A DNA stretch of 64,000 nucleotides from Casuarina equisetifolia (Eukaryota; Streptophyta; Magnoliopsida; Fagales; Casuarinaceae): NCBI GenBank assembly GCA_028551475.1, contig CM052359.1, positions 2,729,583 to 2,793,582 of the forward strand, read 5' to 3'. This document shows, in pieces, positions 36,418-50,100 of the stretch. A model generated the notes under the pieces. It did not search any database. It saw nothing but the letters and a program-made list of their open reading frames with translations, and had not been told where the DNA came from. The first letter of the stretch is position 1. Every line of letters begins with the position of its first letter. A program made the translations under genes and the position numbers.

Positions 36418-37662
36418 TATTCGGTGAAATCTAAATGCAAGTGAACATGTCGAACAAGTAATATAATGATAAGAAAGATATCGTCCCACAGAAATTGGTG
36501 ATTACTAGACCAACTAATTACTAACGGTGAATAACTCCTAAAATTTATCTAGCAAACCAAATTGATGGATGATAGATTAACTAACTAAGTCTAAGAAAAC
36601 TTAATAAAAGAAATATGTTAGAGCATATGACTTCACCATAATTACTAGGTATTAATATTGATTATTTATGCTTGCAAGAGAGATAATATCTATGTGATGA
36701 CAGAATTTCCTAATTTATTTACTATCTTATGTCTAGGTATAGCAAACCTATTTAGTTCATTAATTCACTATATCTTTATATGTGAATTGAAACAAACAAA
36801 ATGCATTAGGATCTATGAATATTCCTAGTTTACACCAAAAGCCACACAAACAATATGGTATATGTCTATCCATATTTAATTTATGATTACATATTACAAG
36901 AAGCAACTGCATGCTATTTCCTGTCGGTCTTTAACATGCAAATCAAGTCATCTAAGTGGTAGCTAATCACCTAAAAGCATTAAACTCCGTAATATGTAAC
37001 TTCACATAAATAAAATATCTTGCAAAACATAATAATCATAAGATTCATACCATCATAATTAGGTTACATCGTAGCTCTAACAAAAATAAACTAAAACATA
37101 AAGAAATAATGAGGAAGAATGGTAATAAGAAATAAAGAAGGCATCTTGAATCCAAGAACAAGAAGTCTGTCACCCTTTTTGTCTTCTCTTCAAGAAAACC
37201 TTGAATTCTTGGCTTCTTTCTTGAGTTGTGTTCAATTTCCTCCTCCTCCTTTCTTTTGTTTCTTCTCTTCTCTTAAATAGGGTTTAGGTTTAGATCTATC
37301 TCTTATCCTAGTAGAATTAGGTTTTAGAGACCTAAAACAATTGGGTTTTGAACTCCTAAATTAATTGAGACTTGAATTTCTAACATGACTGGGTTTTCTA
37401 TTTAAATAGAAAATCCAATAACAATAGAAAATCTAATAACAATTATCCAAAGCCCAAGCCCATCTTGACTTTCTTAATCTTGATATTACAATTTTGCCAC
37501 ACAATAAGCATCAGGTTCTCTATGTTCATCCCTTTTCTCCTTGTGCTACAAAAACAAGACAAATTCAAATAAATAAGAGGAATTCAAATATTTTCTCATA
37601 AACATTGTATTATTTATTGCCTAAAAAATAGATAAAATAACTCTATAAAAATAGAGTTATCA
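36418..37662 (-). mobile_element. Solo LTR, family L, copy 2
   Basis: 1245 bp, matching copy 1 from ttcggtgaaat to atagagttatca in the same orientation, with a perfect 5-bp target duplication ccaca at 36413-36417 and 37663-37667. It inserted just past the end of the old copia element. Fossil. Confidence 0.85.
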
Positions 37663-37667
37663 CCACA

Positions 37668-40600
37668 TGCCTAAAGAGGAACTATCTTGTCATTGAGATT
37701 GTTTCTATTGGAAAAGGATGCTGGTCACTGTCGTGTGGGATAGCCTAAGTAGCGATTGGGGTATATGCTAGTAACTCCATAGAATCGATAACTATATTAT
37801 GCTTCTAAAGCCGTGGTCTTAGTGGGCAATGCGCTTGGGGGTTTATTAATAGATTCAACTCCACCGAAGAAAGTTTAAGGAAATGGAGAGTCCGCTTTTG
37901 ACTATGTAGCTTGTATATGTATAGTTAGATTAATATTGTATTAATGCCGCTGTTTGATTCTTTCTCACATTTTTAGAATGACTTTGAAGTTATGTTCGTT
38001 ATTAGAGAGTATAGATTCAAGGTTTGCATCCCTAATCTAGGAGAAGACCTAAGAGAACAAGGCATGAATGTTCCGAAGAGCAAAATGTTACGTTAAAATT
38101 TAATGTTTTTCTCACTCTTAGGATAAGGTGTATACGAAAATTTAATGTATATTTCCCCCTCTTATAAGGGTTTGTACTATGAGACAATAAGCTACAGTGC
38201 AGTACCACGATTTTAGCAGCGGAAGAAGTTTAAGACTCTTGCAGCGAGTCCCAAGAAGGACAAAACCCAGGTGTACAAAGGTAAGTGACAGGACCTGACA
38301 GTTCTCTTATCATGTCCTAACCGCTGGTATGACAATGATGTGGAGTTTGAACCTTGTCTTGATCATAAGCCCACACCAAAGCCTGACCTACTCGCATCCC
38401 TAAAAAGAAAGATTACCGCCAGAGCTTCGCAGTGCATAGATGTTCTACTCTCGTTGGGAGAGAGGTTTTGTTGTTCTCTTTTCCTTCTCATGATACATCC
38501 TACTTGGAGAGCTTCGATAAAACAAAGAGATCGTGGAGGCATGCGTGAATGGAGCTGTTGTTGTCATGTCCAGAGAAAGTTACACCACCGTCCTAATATG
38601 AATCAAGTTTCTGCATTTCTTAACTATATCTGTTAATAGTTTTTAGAACACCATAGTTTCAGAAAGATTGTGAAACCATAATTACTCTGATGACTTCGAA
38701 CTATCACAATGACGTTATATATAGCTTGCACAAATCAGTGCCGTAGTTTGCTGCACGTCACTTGTTTGGAGGGAAGGCTGCGTGCTATGCACAGTGCTGG
38801 AGCATTCCACCTAGGCGGAATCCCATAGGAGTCATCATTAGATGATCCTACTTTTTTACGTCCTGTCCTTTCATCTTGACCTGATGTAGACCATCTGTTT
38901 CTGTCACTATGCAATGCGCAGAATGTGGAGCGATCATTTCAGTTTTGTTCCCCATTGACAATGCCTCTGACAATTGGCGTAGGGTTTGGCATGGCATGGA
39001 GTCGGAAGAAGAAGAAAAAAAAAAAAAAGTTTGTACCTGAAAGAGTTTTAAACATATTTTATGATCCCAAGCGTGCTAATCGGTTGCGCCGGGGCCTGGC
39101 GTTGAGACGGGCTCAAAATCTTTGGTTGTCTTTCGGGTAGAAAGAAAGCACTTCTCAGACGTTTTCAATTCATACTCAATGGCCACTAGACATTGTTGGT
39201 GAGCGTGGGCGAGGTTGAACTCCGTTGCACCTATGCATAGGCGCGTGTATGCATGCGTGAGCGTGCCCAATGAACTGCTTGAAAATTTGACATCAAGCCG
39301 CTGATCATAAAAGTTAAAAGGAAGGAATCACTGGAAACTCTAGGTGCTGAGGCCTTTACAAAAACACTCATTTTGTGAATGACAAGTTCATGATTACAAC
39401 AAGCGAAATGGATTACACTCAGCTTACACCTTATCCCGTGTTAACGCAGGAAAAGAGAGAGAGGAAAGAGAAGAAAATGAATGGAGACTTTTTAAGTATT
39501 TAATACATTATAAGTTTGTATTTAATATTGTTTAACAGAAATTCTGTATAAATAATGTGAAAATCTAGTTGTGATACTATAATAGTGAGAAGATTCTCAA
39601 GTCTTCTTCTAAGGAGATTGTTATTTTATAAAAATATAGAATACTAATAGGATTTTTAAGTTCTTATGGGTTTATGGAGGTCTATAACATGTAAGGCTTG
39701 TAGGAGTTTGATGATACACAAGAATAATTTAATATGTCATGTTAATAGTTCTAAACTTTTAATTCTATAGTTAAATTTGTTATAATTACTATTAAAAATA
39801 AGCTTCAAGTCTCGTATTCAAACCATAGAACGGTGACCTGCAAAAAGGATTATCTAGGTAGGACTAGAGTAATTGATAGTGTACAAGAGTAATTAAGGCA
39901 TGTCAATAGGTCTAGATCTTTTTACTTGGTAATTTAATTTGTTATATTTTCTGTAATAACAAATAAACGAACATGGGATTAGCATCCCGAGGGACATTGT
40001 CTTTCTGAAGATGCTATTGAAGAAATTATTCAAACCAGCTAAACCCCTCAAAGAAGCCCTAGGTTCAAAGATGATCACTAATCTCCTAATTACTTCGTGA
40101 AATTACTTCTCTCAAGTGTCTTCTGGTTTTCAGTGCGACGACGAATGGACTATAAGCGTTAACGTTAGCTAATAAGACCAGTGTTAGAAAGTAAAAGTTA
40201 ACTATAAGTTAAATATTTTTCTCAATACACTTTCTTATCTCAAGCATAGACAATAATCTTATGAGAATTTTTATCTATGAGTTAAAGAATATGTATTTAA
40301 ATATGATTTTAATACCATATTAGATTGGTAATTCCTTAAACTTTTGTGATGCTATTTTTAACACTAAAAAAAAAAAAGAATTGCCAAGGGCATCAGCCTT
40401 TCTGCCTTCTTTGTGCTTCTCTTTGTGCGGTGCAAACGCCTGCTTCTGGTTGTAATGGACATTGACAAACTCAAAAGGAAACAACCTTGTCGCCTAGCGT
40501 TCCGCTTTCCAACTTGTTCTTGAAAAGACTTTGCGAAGAGTCCGGCTTTCCAACTCGTGCCTTGTATAAAGACTTCGTTTTTTGCAATTAGACAATGGAA

Positions 40601-42595
40601 TTTGTCTCGATTCGGCCCACTGAATGACCGAACATACCTCTTTTATCCACTGGTCAAAGGTAGTACCTCAAACTTAGTGTCTTGTGCCGGTTTGTGCAAT
40701 TTGACTTTACAAGACATTGTGCTTGGTCATTGAAATAACGTCTTACAATTTGTGATCTCCTTTTGCAGCTAGGGAAGGCATTTTGATTTGTTCAAAAGGA
40801 AGAATCTACTTCAACCAGCATGCACATAGGCATATGGCCATATGTACTTCAAGAGAAATCACTGGTAATAAGGAAGAAGTTTAGAGTTCTACAAAGATAT
40901 GACATTTAGATTGTTTAAACTTGTGGATCTTCTTAGAGTTAGATTTTATGCTACTTACGTAATATTAGGACTAAGTTCATTCTCTTTAGTTTCATTGAAT
41001 TTGAAATTTTTCAAAAATATTGAAGGTGAAAGTTTCATGCCAAAAATATAAGATTGTTAGAATGCTTAAAAGAATACAATCTAAAAATTAACTTAAAAAT
41101 TAAAATATCACTTTTTTATTAAAACTTTACTATAAAAAATTGTATATTTAATATGAAATTTTCGACCTCCACACGCTCTCTTATTTGTTAAATGACATTG
41201 AGTTCAAGATTATATAAATTAGAATAAACTAAACTTAACATTTGTTATTATGTTAAAATACCTAAAAACTCAACTCAAAAACTAAATCAAAAGTTAAACA
41301 TTTCCTTCATTAAACTTTTCTATAAAATATTATATATTTGATATAAACTTTCATCATGCACACAACAATACTCAAGTAATGTTTAAATATTAAGTTATTA
41401 GTCTTCCACTTACTCAACGGTGAACAAATATCGAAACCGATGGCAAAGAAAGAAATTGGCCCCATCAAAATTACCTACTTGGAAGGTCCATTTGATATAC
41501 AAAAGGTGTTCAGCAACAGCCAAACAAATGAGCATTTGTTTATCACCCATCCTATAAAAATGTATCTGCATTTTCCACCACACATTTAGTCTCCAAGAAG
41601 ACATGGCAATCAGAGATACTAAGGTCGTTTCTTCTATTCCTTCCCCCACATCATAAGGGGAAGGAAGTACATTCATTCGGCTCCTTTTGGAAGCTAAAGT
41701 GAATTATGTATTTGTACTTAACTACAGGACCCGTAAGAGAAAGTGCACACTTCATTTCTGCTACCCACTTGCTTCGTTATCCTACTTTTAGCCGGCAACC
41801 GAGCAATCAACTATGCACTTCTGAATGACAGCTATCTTCATCCGTTTCAAGGACGAAATTCAGGCCTTCCTTCACCTTCCCCCACATGGCGTGAAAGTGG
41901 CACATGGACGGCACCCACAAACCCACTACATTGACCTCCCACCATAGTAGAGCGGGTCCTGTATATCTCTATCCCTTCTTCGACACGTGTTCATAAGCCG
42001 TACAACCTTTTGCAAGAAGACAGACAACAAGAATCTCACTTTTCAGCTGGGATTCCACCTTCTCAATCAAAAGAGAGAGAGTAGGTTTAGGTTGCTTTCT
42101 CTGTACAAGCTCTTCCCACCATTGACCTCGTCACAAACCAAACTGACTTCCCTTGGATGTCACGCAAGGTGTTACAGAATTTACAGGGGTTGTTGCAGCT
42201 GAACCAAACCAGATTATGAATCTACACTCACCTCAGATGGTTGGAATACACTGGGGGTTGGCAAAGTAATAACATGAACAAATTAACTAAATCAGCAGAA
42301 AAAGTATGTTGTTTGTACGTTGATAATCAATAACAACACAAGAAAGTTTCCATATTCCAGCTACACCGTTGACCATGCAACTTCCAGCGTGATAGCCAAG
42401 CAGATAAGAGTAAACTTTCGAAGTCCAGGAACTTTAATAAGTTCTGGGCTTGTACTCAACATCAAGAAGGCAGACCATAGACTAGCAGCGTTTTTTCTGG
42501 CAGACCCGCCCACATACATAAATGATTATGACATTGAATTTAGTGTATCCTGAACCACAATAATAACTAACATACATAAGAATAAAAGGTTGGGA
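37668..42595. other. Unassigned 4.9-kb intergenic region
   Basis: I find no supportable gene. About 38190-38280 has a coding-like run ending in a good donor-like site (aaaggtaagt) and could be a lost exon, but no family is recognisable. About 40380-40700 and 41640-42200 have more balanced composition than their surroundings, without a recognisable product. About 41040-41380 has AT-rich repeats related to those at 45.0-45.3 kb. The last few hundred bases should hold distal promoter elements of gene A. Confidence 0.4.
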
Positions 42596-42629
42596 GCCAA
42601 AAAGTAAAGAACTACATCATTACTATTGC

Positions 42630-42636
42630 TATAAAA
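42630..42636 (+). promoter_or_regulatory. TATA box of gene A
   Basis: TATAAAA followed by a ggggggcc run, 56 bp before the ATG; the same block lies before gene B. Confidence 0.75.
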
Positions 42637-42685
42637 GGGGGGCCTGCTGCCAGGTTCAAGGCAGAGAAAGGCAAGTTCCAACACA

Positions 42686-44029
42686 ATGGATGTGGAGAAA
42701 GTCTTTCACATGACTGGAGGGATTGGAGTAACTAGCTATGCCAAAAATTCCTCCCTCCAGGTCTTCCCACACTCTCATACAATGTTTATTTACTTAATTT
42801 GCAGTACTTGTTTTGCTTACCTTCTTTTCAATTTTTGTTGAGATGCAGAAGAAGGCGTCTGATATGGTGAAGCACATAACCACAGGAACGATTCAAGAAC
42901 TTTTTCTTAGTACCACATCAGAAAGCATAGGCATAGCTGATTTGGGTTGCTCTTCTGGACCTAATTCCCTGACCATCATCAAAGATATCGTTGAAGCTGT
43001 TGAAATGACAAGCCGTAACATCCTGCACCCACCGCCGGAGTTGCGAGTGTACCTTAACGATCTTCCATCAAACGACTTTAACTCAATCTTTAAGGCCTTG
43101 CCGGAATTTTATAAGGAGCTCCGGAGAGAGAAAAATCGTGGGTGTCCCTCTATCTTTATCGGAGGTTATGCTGGTTCCTTTTATGGGAGACTTTTCCCCA
43201 ACAACTGCTTGCACTTTGTCCATTCATCCTACAGTGTGCACTGGCTCTCAAGGGTGAGACCTTTTCTCTCTTTCGCTTTGTCCCTTTTCCACCCCTCACT
43301 ATGCCCATCAATTTGACAACTACTACGTCATGCAGGTTCCTCCAGGACTTTACGACGAACAGAGCAAGTCGATAAACAAAGGCCAAGTTTACATCTCTGA
43401 ATCGAGTCCTCCACAGGTCGCCCAGGCCTACTATAAGCAATTCCAGGAGGATTTCACGTTGTTCCTTCGCTCAAGGTCTGAAGAGCTAGTTGCAGGAGGG
43501 CGAATGGTGCTAATCTTACTGGGTAGGGAAGGCCAAGCTCATGTTGACAGAGGCAACTATATCTTCTGGAAATTTCTCTCTCAATCCTTCTCCAAACTGG
43601 TTTCAGAGGTATTACGAATCTTATCGTGTAAATTTCTTTAAACAGATATAGACATGAAAATGGTAACGATGCCTTCTGTTCCTTCTTTTTCTGTAGGGAG
43701 AAGTTGAGCAAGAGATGCTCGATTCTTATGACGTGCATTTCTACGCACCATCACGAATGGAAATAGAAGATGAAGTGAAAAAGGAAGGCTCTTTCGAGTT
43801 AGACAGGTTCGAGATGATGGAAATAGAGGGGAATCAGAACGATGGTGAGAACTATGGAAAGGCTGTTGCTAGAACAGTTAGGGCCATCCAAGAATCAATG
43901 ATTTGCCATCATTTCGGAAACAGCATTTTGGACAACTTGTTTGAAAACTATGGAAAGATGTTGGATGAAGAAATCGCCAAAGAGGAAATCAAACCCATGA
44001 CTTTTGCTATTGTTCTTAGAAAATTATGA
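42686..44029 (+). CDS. SABATH methyltransferase, second clade, gene A (complete)
   Basis: Exons are 42686-42760, 42849-43253, 43336-43608 and 43697-44029, giving 361 aa; the introns are short (88, 82, 88 bp), GT-AG and phase 0. Start [15 protein letters not shown]. Ser22, Gln25, [34 protein letters not shown] and SSYSVHW (Tyr153, His156, Trp157) are present, then VPPGLYDEQ and [12 protein letters not shown]. Exon 3 is 18 nt longer than in the SAMT-clade copies, adding six residues around [12 protein letters not shown]. His at 156 is found in many JMT, BAMT and caffeine-synthase-like members. It resembles unnamed 'probable methyltransferase' genes of eudicots whose substrate is, to my knowledge, mostly not settled. 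No defects. Confidence 0.93.
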
Positions 44030-47000
44030 TATGAAGGCAATGTAATGCACGTATGTTTTATAATATAGCTTGTGTTTTGGCGTATTTCATTGATGGGGGT
44101 GCTTAACCAGGTCCATCTCCGACCACAGTGAAATCACATTTTCATTTTGTCTTTGTTTAATCATCAGTGGTCAGTGCAATCACATCTTCAACCATAACAG
44201 AAGAAGAAAGTGGACGGATTAATTTCATCCACCCAACTCAAGCAACAAGTGTCCAGGACATAAATCCAAGCCCGTCAACTGGCCGGCTAATTTTGGTCAG
44301 TCCACTCGCTTGATCCCTTTTCCTTTTGTAGTCATAATGAAGCCTCTGGTGCTCACTTATCACGCTTAGAGAAAAAGGTATTAAAAAGAAAAAAAGGGTT
44401 TGCCAGATGAAGACCCAAAGCTGTTTCTCGTGCTATTTCAACGGAACAATTATGTAGACAAGAAAAGAAAGAAAGCCTTGATGAAAATATGCATAAGACT
44501 GAGCATAAAGGTAAAGGCAGTCCCATGGTGGTAATCCTGTGCAGGAACAGTTTCTATCTTCATTTTAGTGTGGATGGAAGTATTTAATTCTGCCAGACCA
44601 CTAATATTCAGTGTACAAGCCACTAGTAGTTAATGGGGAATCATGCCAAAAAGACCGTGTTGGTTTTGGTTAAAGATCATCTAAATAGTGTTCTAGAAAA
44701 TAGCCATGGAAGAAATAAGGATCAGCACCTTTTTTAATTTTTTTAAATTTTTTGCTAGGCAATTTGTCCATGATTATACTCGACGGGGACTCAAAAAGTT
44801 GCCACAGATTCACAATTTCTGATCAAACTTCTTAATTTCTCTTCTTTTTCATCCTTCTGTCTTTAATGACAGAGAAAATGTATAGCAAGTTCATACTTGT
44901 CAAATATTCATTGGTGAAAATGAAGCAAGGCAATCACGCTACACCTATCTTCTTTGTATACAAGACAAAAGTTTCATATAGACTATGCAATTTCTTGTGG
45001 TGAAGCTCAAATGAAGGAAGTATTCTTTTAACTCTTAAACTAACTTTTTCAGTTAAAGCTTTAAACCTTCTTACATAATGTCACAATTTAAGTTAAATTT
45101 ATTCTACCTTATATGACCTTGAATCTAGGATAAAATTTTCATATCAAGTATAAGATTTCATGTGATAAATCTTAAATGAAAGAAGTGTCTTCCAACTCTA
45201 ATGTCGCTCAACATGCGAGAGCATGTGTACAGGAAAAAAAATTCTATGTCAACCATACAACCGTTATAGTAAAGCTTAAATGAAAAAAGTGTTATTTTAA
45301 CTCTTAAACTAGTTTTTAACTTGGGTCTTTAGGCATTCCAACATCTTTCATATTTCTCTTAGCCACGTGGAATGAGTAGGAGACAATGGAGGAAGAACTG
45401 AAAGGGCCAAAGTAGACATTCCATCAACATCGCAATAAGGACGGCGAGAAAGTCACTTGGTTCCTTCTAAGCCTAAATTAGAGCTACTTTTCCTTTAGGC
45501 AAAATAGCAGTGGCGAACATTGATCAACGGAGCCCTAATGGGCTATTGCCATTTTTTCATCAAATATAAACTCTAATCAGAGACCTCAATTTTTAAAAAT
45601 ATATCTATTGACACTTTCAACCATACGTAACAGCCAAAACCTCTTCAACAGTAAGTTGATATGAAATATGTTAGAGATACAAATGGAGATGTAGATACTC
45701 ATTATTCTTATTATATTTTGGGAAATATTGTTAGAGATACAAATATTTTGTAATATTTTCCTTATATTCCAAAAAATGTTACAAAAAAACGTTACATTTT
45801 AATTTGAAACAAGGGGGTTGGCTCTAATATTAAATATCAAGAATTTAACCATCATACCAAAAGCCATAACGCTTAAGACCCGGTTTCCCTAAAACTAGAA
45901 ACAATAATTGGGCCCCCCACCCATCCCAATAAGCCCGGCCCCTTGCCACCGAGCCAAGTCGTGACACTAGCTCGTATATAGATGCCTTTACTGACTCCTT
46001 AATCCCTATAACAAAATCCCATCTTCTTCCTCTTGCACAATCGATGTATTCCACGGATTTATTATGAGAGAAATCATAATAAGTACTGAAAAAGAAAATT
46101 CCAGAAAACCTCTTAAAATATTTCCCTCTGGTTCCCCCGTTTACTCCAGAACCAAAACAGCCAACAAAAAATCAATTAGTTTTTAAGAATCAAAACGTAA
46201 TTTGCTCTAACATCAAATAAAGAAAATCAAACTTAAAGGCACAGATATTGATAAAAAGGTGAGGACAAGCTGATGGAGACTGAAAGGTCTTGCACTGTCA
46301 GAATTTGGACCAAGGACATTTTTTTTTAATAATATAATTCCATGGGACTGAGATTATTGTTGTTAACGATCCAAAAATATGCCCAACTGGTCAAAGCTGG
46401 AGTATCAAAGCTTCTCGAGAAAAATTCAACCCTATTGGAAGCAGTATCAAGACAACCCTCTTATATATTCAAGAGGACATACAATCTTACTATGGCCATG
46501 TGATAGTAGGGCCAGAACGCCCAGTGAATTTCTGCATCTTGGAAAGCTTCAGCGCAACCTCAACAAGAGGAGCAAGAGGACCAAGGACATTGCCACCCAT
46601 GAATGAGTTAAATGGGCCTGGTAGTCCTAGGCTACCTTCTAAAAGTTTAGAAGATGTAAGCCCGTTTTGCGTTGGGAAGGCGTTAATGGCAAATGAAATT
46701 TCAAAGTTGTGCATATGTAGTTAGAAAATATGTGAGGAATTTTAAAAGGCGGCTAAATCTATCTATGAAGATTATTTTGGTAGCCCACCGATCTGATGAG
46801 TTAGATAATCGTTCTTCAAGGAAAAAATCCTGAAATTTCTTCACTCCTCGGTGATCCTTTGTGTTAAAAAGGTGATGGATCTTGATCGTGCTTCCATTAC
46901 TGTCGCAGATGTTGCACTTGGAAGAACTAAAGCTTAATGCTCAAGGATTAAGCATGGGGACATTTTGAAGTGTGATGTATCTCTTAAGGGTTAGCTTTAG

Positions 47001-47106
47001 TATCCACTGAATGATGAACTTAGCTAGTTCAAGTTTGGTCAAAGCTTAATAGGTATGGTGCACATACGATTGGAAATCCATATGCAGTGAGAAATCTCTA
47101 GTAACT
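44030..47106. other. 3' flank of gene A and unassigned intergenic DNA
   Basis: 44030-44760 is the flank duplicated beside gene B (at 58309-58660 and 59650-60013). About 44980-45320 holds three diverged repeat units. About 45840-46060 and 46370-46730 have more balanced composition and short frames on both strands, but no recognisable product. No gene is supported. Confidence 0.5.
44980..45320. repeat. Three diverged units of about 140 bp
   Basis: Each unit has the order: a catat-type run, 'gtgataaatcttaaatga' or a close variant (gtggtgaagctcaaatga; tagtaaagcttaaatga), an agaagtgt-like run, then aactctta. Starts are about 44980, 45135 and 45240. Related AT-rich text is seen near 41060-41370. 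Likely a decayed dispersed repeat. Confidence 0.45.
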
Positions 47107-50100
47107 TGTTATGGAAAGGATTTGAAGATTCCCGTGCATTATATCTGGTTAATTGTATATATGCAAATTAATGTAAATATTTTCCATATAGGTTTTTCCA
47201 TATAGGTTTTTCCATATAGGACTCACATAGGCTTGTATATAAAGGCATCGTATTGTACGTTTTACTTACTGCAATGCAATAGAGAATTTTCTCCACTCGT
47301 TGGCTACATTGGTTTGTTATATCATATCACAGGCTTAGGTTAGATCTTGAACTTTCCTTATTCCGCTTCTTTTCCTAGCCTTAAGACGAGTGTGTAAGAG
47401 TAATTGCAATTTTTTTTGCTTATTTTAACCCATTTAAAAAACCTAACTATTTTTTTTGGTTTCGTCCTTGCTTTGCATTTTTATTTACTGTCTTACCTTT
47501 TTAAAAACCCTAGTTGCTCCAAATTACCATTGTGCCCTTGCCCCCTTTTCAAATTTTAGATTTGCCATCCAAACCCTAGCCACTGTCATCATGGCCTCTT
47601 CAATCCCAAATGCTGCCGCCACCACCCTATTGGTTCAATTGGCGATCCTTATCATCTAACCACTACCAATTTGTAGACCGATAACATCGTCTCTTGTCAT
47701 TTGACCAGCGAGGTGAACTATCAGATTTGGCCCGAGCAAGTCTAGACATTTTTTTTCACCCAGAACAAACTCGGCTTCCTTATTGGCAAGCTTCCCTAGC
47801 CTGAAGGTACCGGCAACAAGGCCAGGCATTAGGACTAGTGCCACACCACCATTAAGATATGGATTATGAACTCCATTAAACCAGAGTTGGAAAGCCTCAT
47901 TTCTCATCTTCCTACCATCATCGAAATTTAAGCAGTGCTTCAGGAATTATTTGATAAAATCACTAGCATGTAACGTTTCATCATTCAAAAGGCAATCAAC
48001 GATCTTCATCTTCCCAACAGCTACACTAGCAAAGATCTCACTCAATTATTCGTTCATTTAAAGGATCTTTGCGGAGCCTTGGATGTTCATCAGGCCCTCA
48101 CTCGTTGCTCTTGTGGGTCGTGTTCATGCAAAATCAACAAATGCCTTCAAGCTCATGAGGATGAAGCCTAGTCAATGAAGTTTCTTCTTGGCTTTCCCTA
48201 TGAGTTTTAATCTCTACACATAGCAGTTCTCTCCTGCTAGATGCTTCCCTCCTTGGAGTGAATCTATGCTATGTTGAAGCATGAAATCTAGCAACATGCT
48301 TATGGCGACATTTCTAATGATACTTCGAGGTTTGTTGGCGTTTATCAACTAGCTAGTGGTGGCTCTGCCGCCTGGCCTTCTTTGTCTACTAAAGGTTCAA
48401 GTAGCCCCTTGTCGAGTTCCCTTTAAGGCTCCCCGAATGGGTCTGTTGAACTTTGCCCTTCTATAATGGGCCTCAATAATCAGACCACCTATGCTCATTG
48501 TCATAAGCCAAGTCATACTAAAGAGATGTGTTATCTCTTAGTTGGTTTGCCACTAGGAAAAAGATCCAAACAGCAAGGGTTTAGGTGTCACTAGTCCAAT
48601 CATTATGGGCCCACAGCCTACCATACTGCACCTAAAGCCCCCAACCCTTAGTAGTTTAGGCATGGGCTTGGGCCTCACAATTTGGGCTATGGCCCCTAAT
48701 TTCCAGACCCTCCTTATGTTAGGGTCTCTCATAGGCTTGCATCCTTTGGTGGCCCTTTCCCCACCCTCTATCCTAGGGTAGGCCCCCTTGGCCAAATCTT
48801 TCCTGGCCTTAGGAACATTTATGGTGATTCTATTGGGCTCACTTTGTCTGCTAAGTAGTAACAAAAGCTCATGACTCTCCTAAACCAAATGGAACCCACC
48901 AAACCTAGTGTCAACTTCATAGGTACTTTCTTTTCTTCATTTCATTTTACTTCCAATTGGATTCTCAACTTAGAGGTTAATAACCATGTCACTTATGATT
49001 TGAAATTATTAAATTCTTACTATCCATATGTCTCGCCTATTTCCATTCACTTACCTTACCAAACCTGTAGGCCCATCACTCACATTGGGCATTTTTGGCC
49101 CAATCCACATTTGCATTTAAAACATATTTTATTTGCTCTTAAATTTCAACATAATTTATTATCTATTCAAAAGCGAACCCATGATAACAATTATGTGGCT
49201 TTTTTTTTTTTTACAATTTTTATGTTTTCTAAGACTGTATGACTAAGGCATTGATCGGGCTTAGCAAGGCTGATAGGGGACTTTATTTTTTATGTCCTAT
49301 TATTTCTAAGCATTTTAATTACATTTTTTCTCATTATTTGTTGTCTTTTTCAAACTCTTCTTGTATTGTTCAGCAATCCTCTACTTGTAACTTGATTTTT
49401 AATAATAATTACTATTTCCTTTGGCACAAAGGGCTCGATCATTCTTCTTTAAAATCTTTTTTTTACACATGGCAAGACCATTTCTTACCCCCCACATTTT
49501 TCTTGTAATGTTTGCCTTCTAGCCAAACAGACCTACATGCCTTTCAATAATAACACCACCACCACCACCACCTTCTCTATTTTTGAACTCATCCACATGG
49601 ACATGTGGGGTCCTTATTGCCACCCCACTCATGATAGTGTATGCTATTTTCTCACCATTGTCGATGATTTTTCTTATGTTACTTGGACCTTTTTACTCCA
49701 TTTTAAAAGCCAAATGTTTGTTAAAATTAAATCATTTTTTCCATGATTCACACTAAATTCAACTCCACTATCAAATGCCTTCATTCTGACAATGGTATTG
49801 AATTTTTTTTCTTTTAAATGTTTTTCCTTCCTTCTTTCCCAAGGCATTCTCCATGAGAGTTCTTGTGTTTGGGCCCCTCAACAAAATGGAGTGGTTGAGT
49901 GAAAACATTGTCACTTGTTGGATGTCGCTCATGTTCTTCTTTTCCAAGCTCACCTACCACCTTGTTTTTGAGGTGAATGCATCCTAACTATCACCTACCT
50001 CATCAACCATCTCCTTTCCACCTTTTTAAATGGCATCACCCCTTATGAGCATCTTTTTGCTAGCTTTTTTTCTTTGACCATCTGCGTGTTTTTGATTGTC

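Noticed and set aside
32181-37662. The two similar 1.25-kb repeats as the paired LTRs of one element
   Set aside because: Each has its own target duplication, and the DNA between them belongs to the LINE and the older copia element.
38340-38636. 98-codon frame as a gene
   Set aside because: It opens at GTG and shows no known motif; kept only as part of a possible gene remnant.
41410-41676. 88-codon reverse-strand frame
   Set aside because: No recognisable domain, no splice context, and no similarity seen to anything in the window.
41743-41934. Open frame with a hydrophobic, signal-like N-terminus; possible small secreted peptide
   Set aside because: It opens at GTG, not ATG, and has no upstream in-frame ATG, promoter or family motif.
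46490-46724. Overlapping frames on both strands
   Set aside because: Open on both strands, typical of chance in balanced-composition DNA; no family match.
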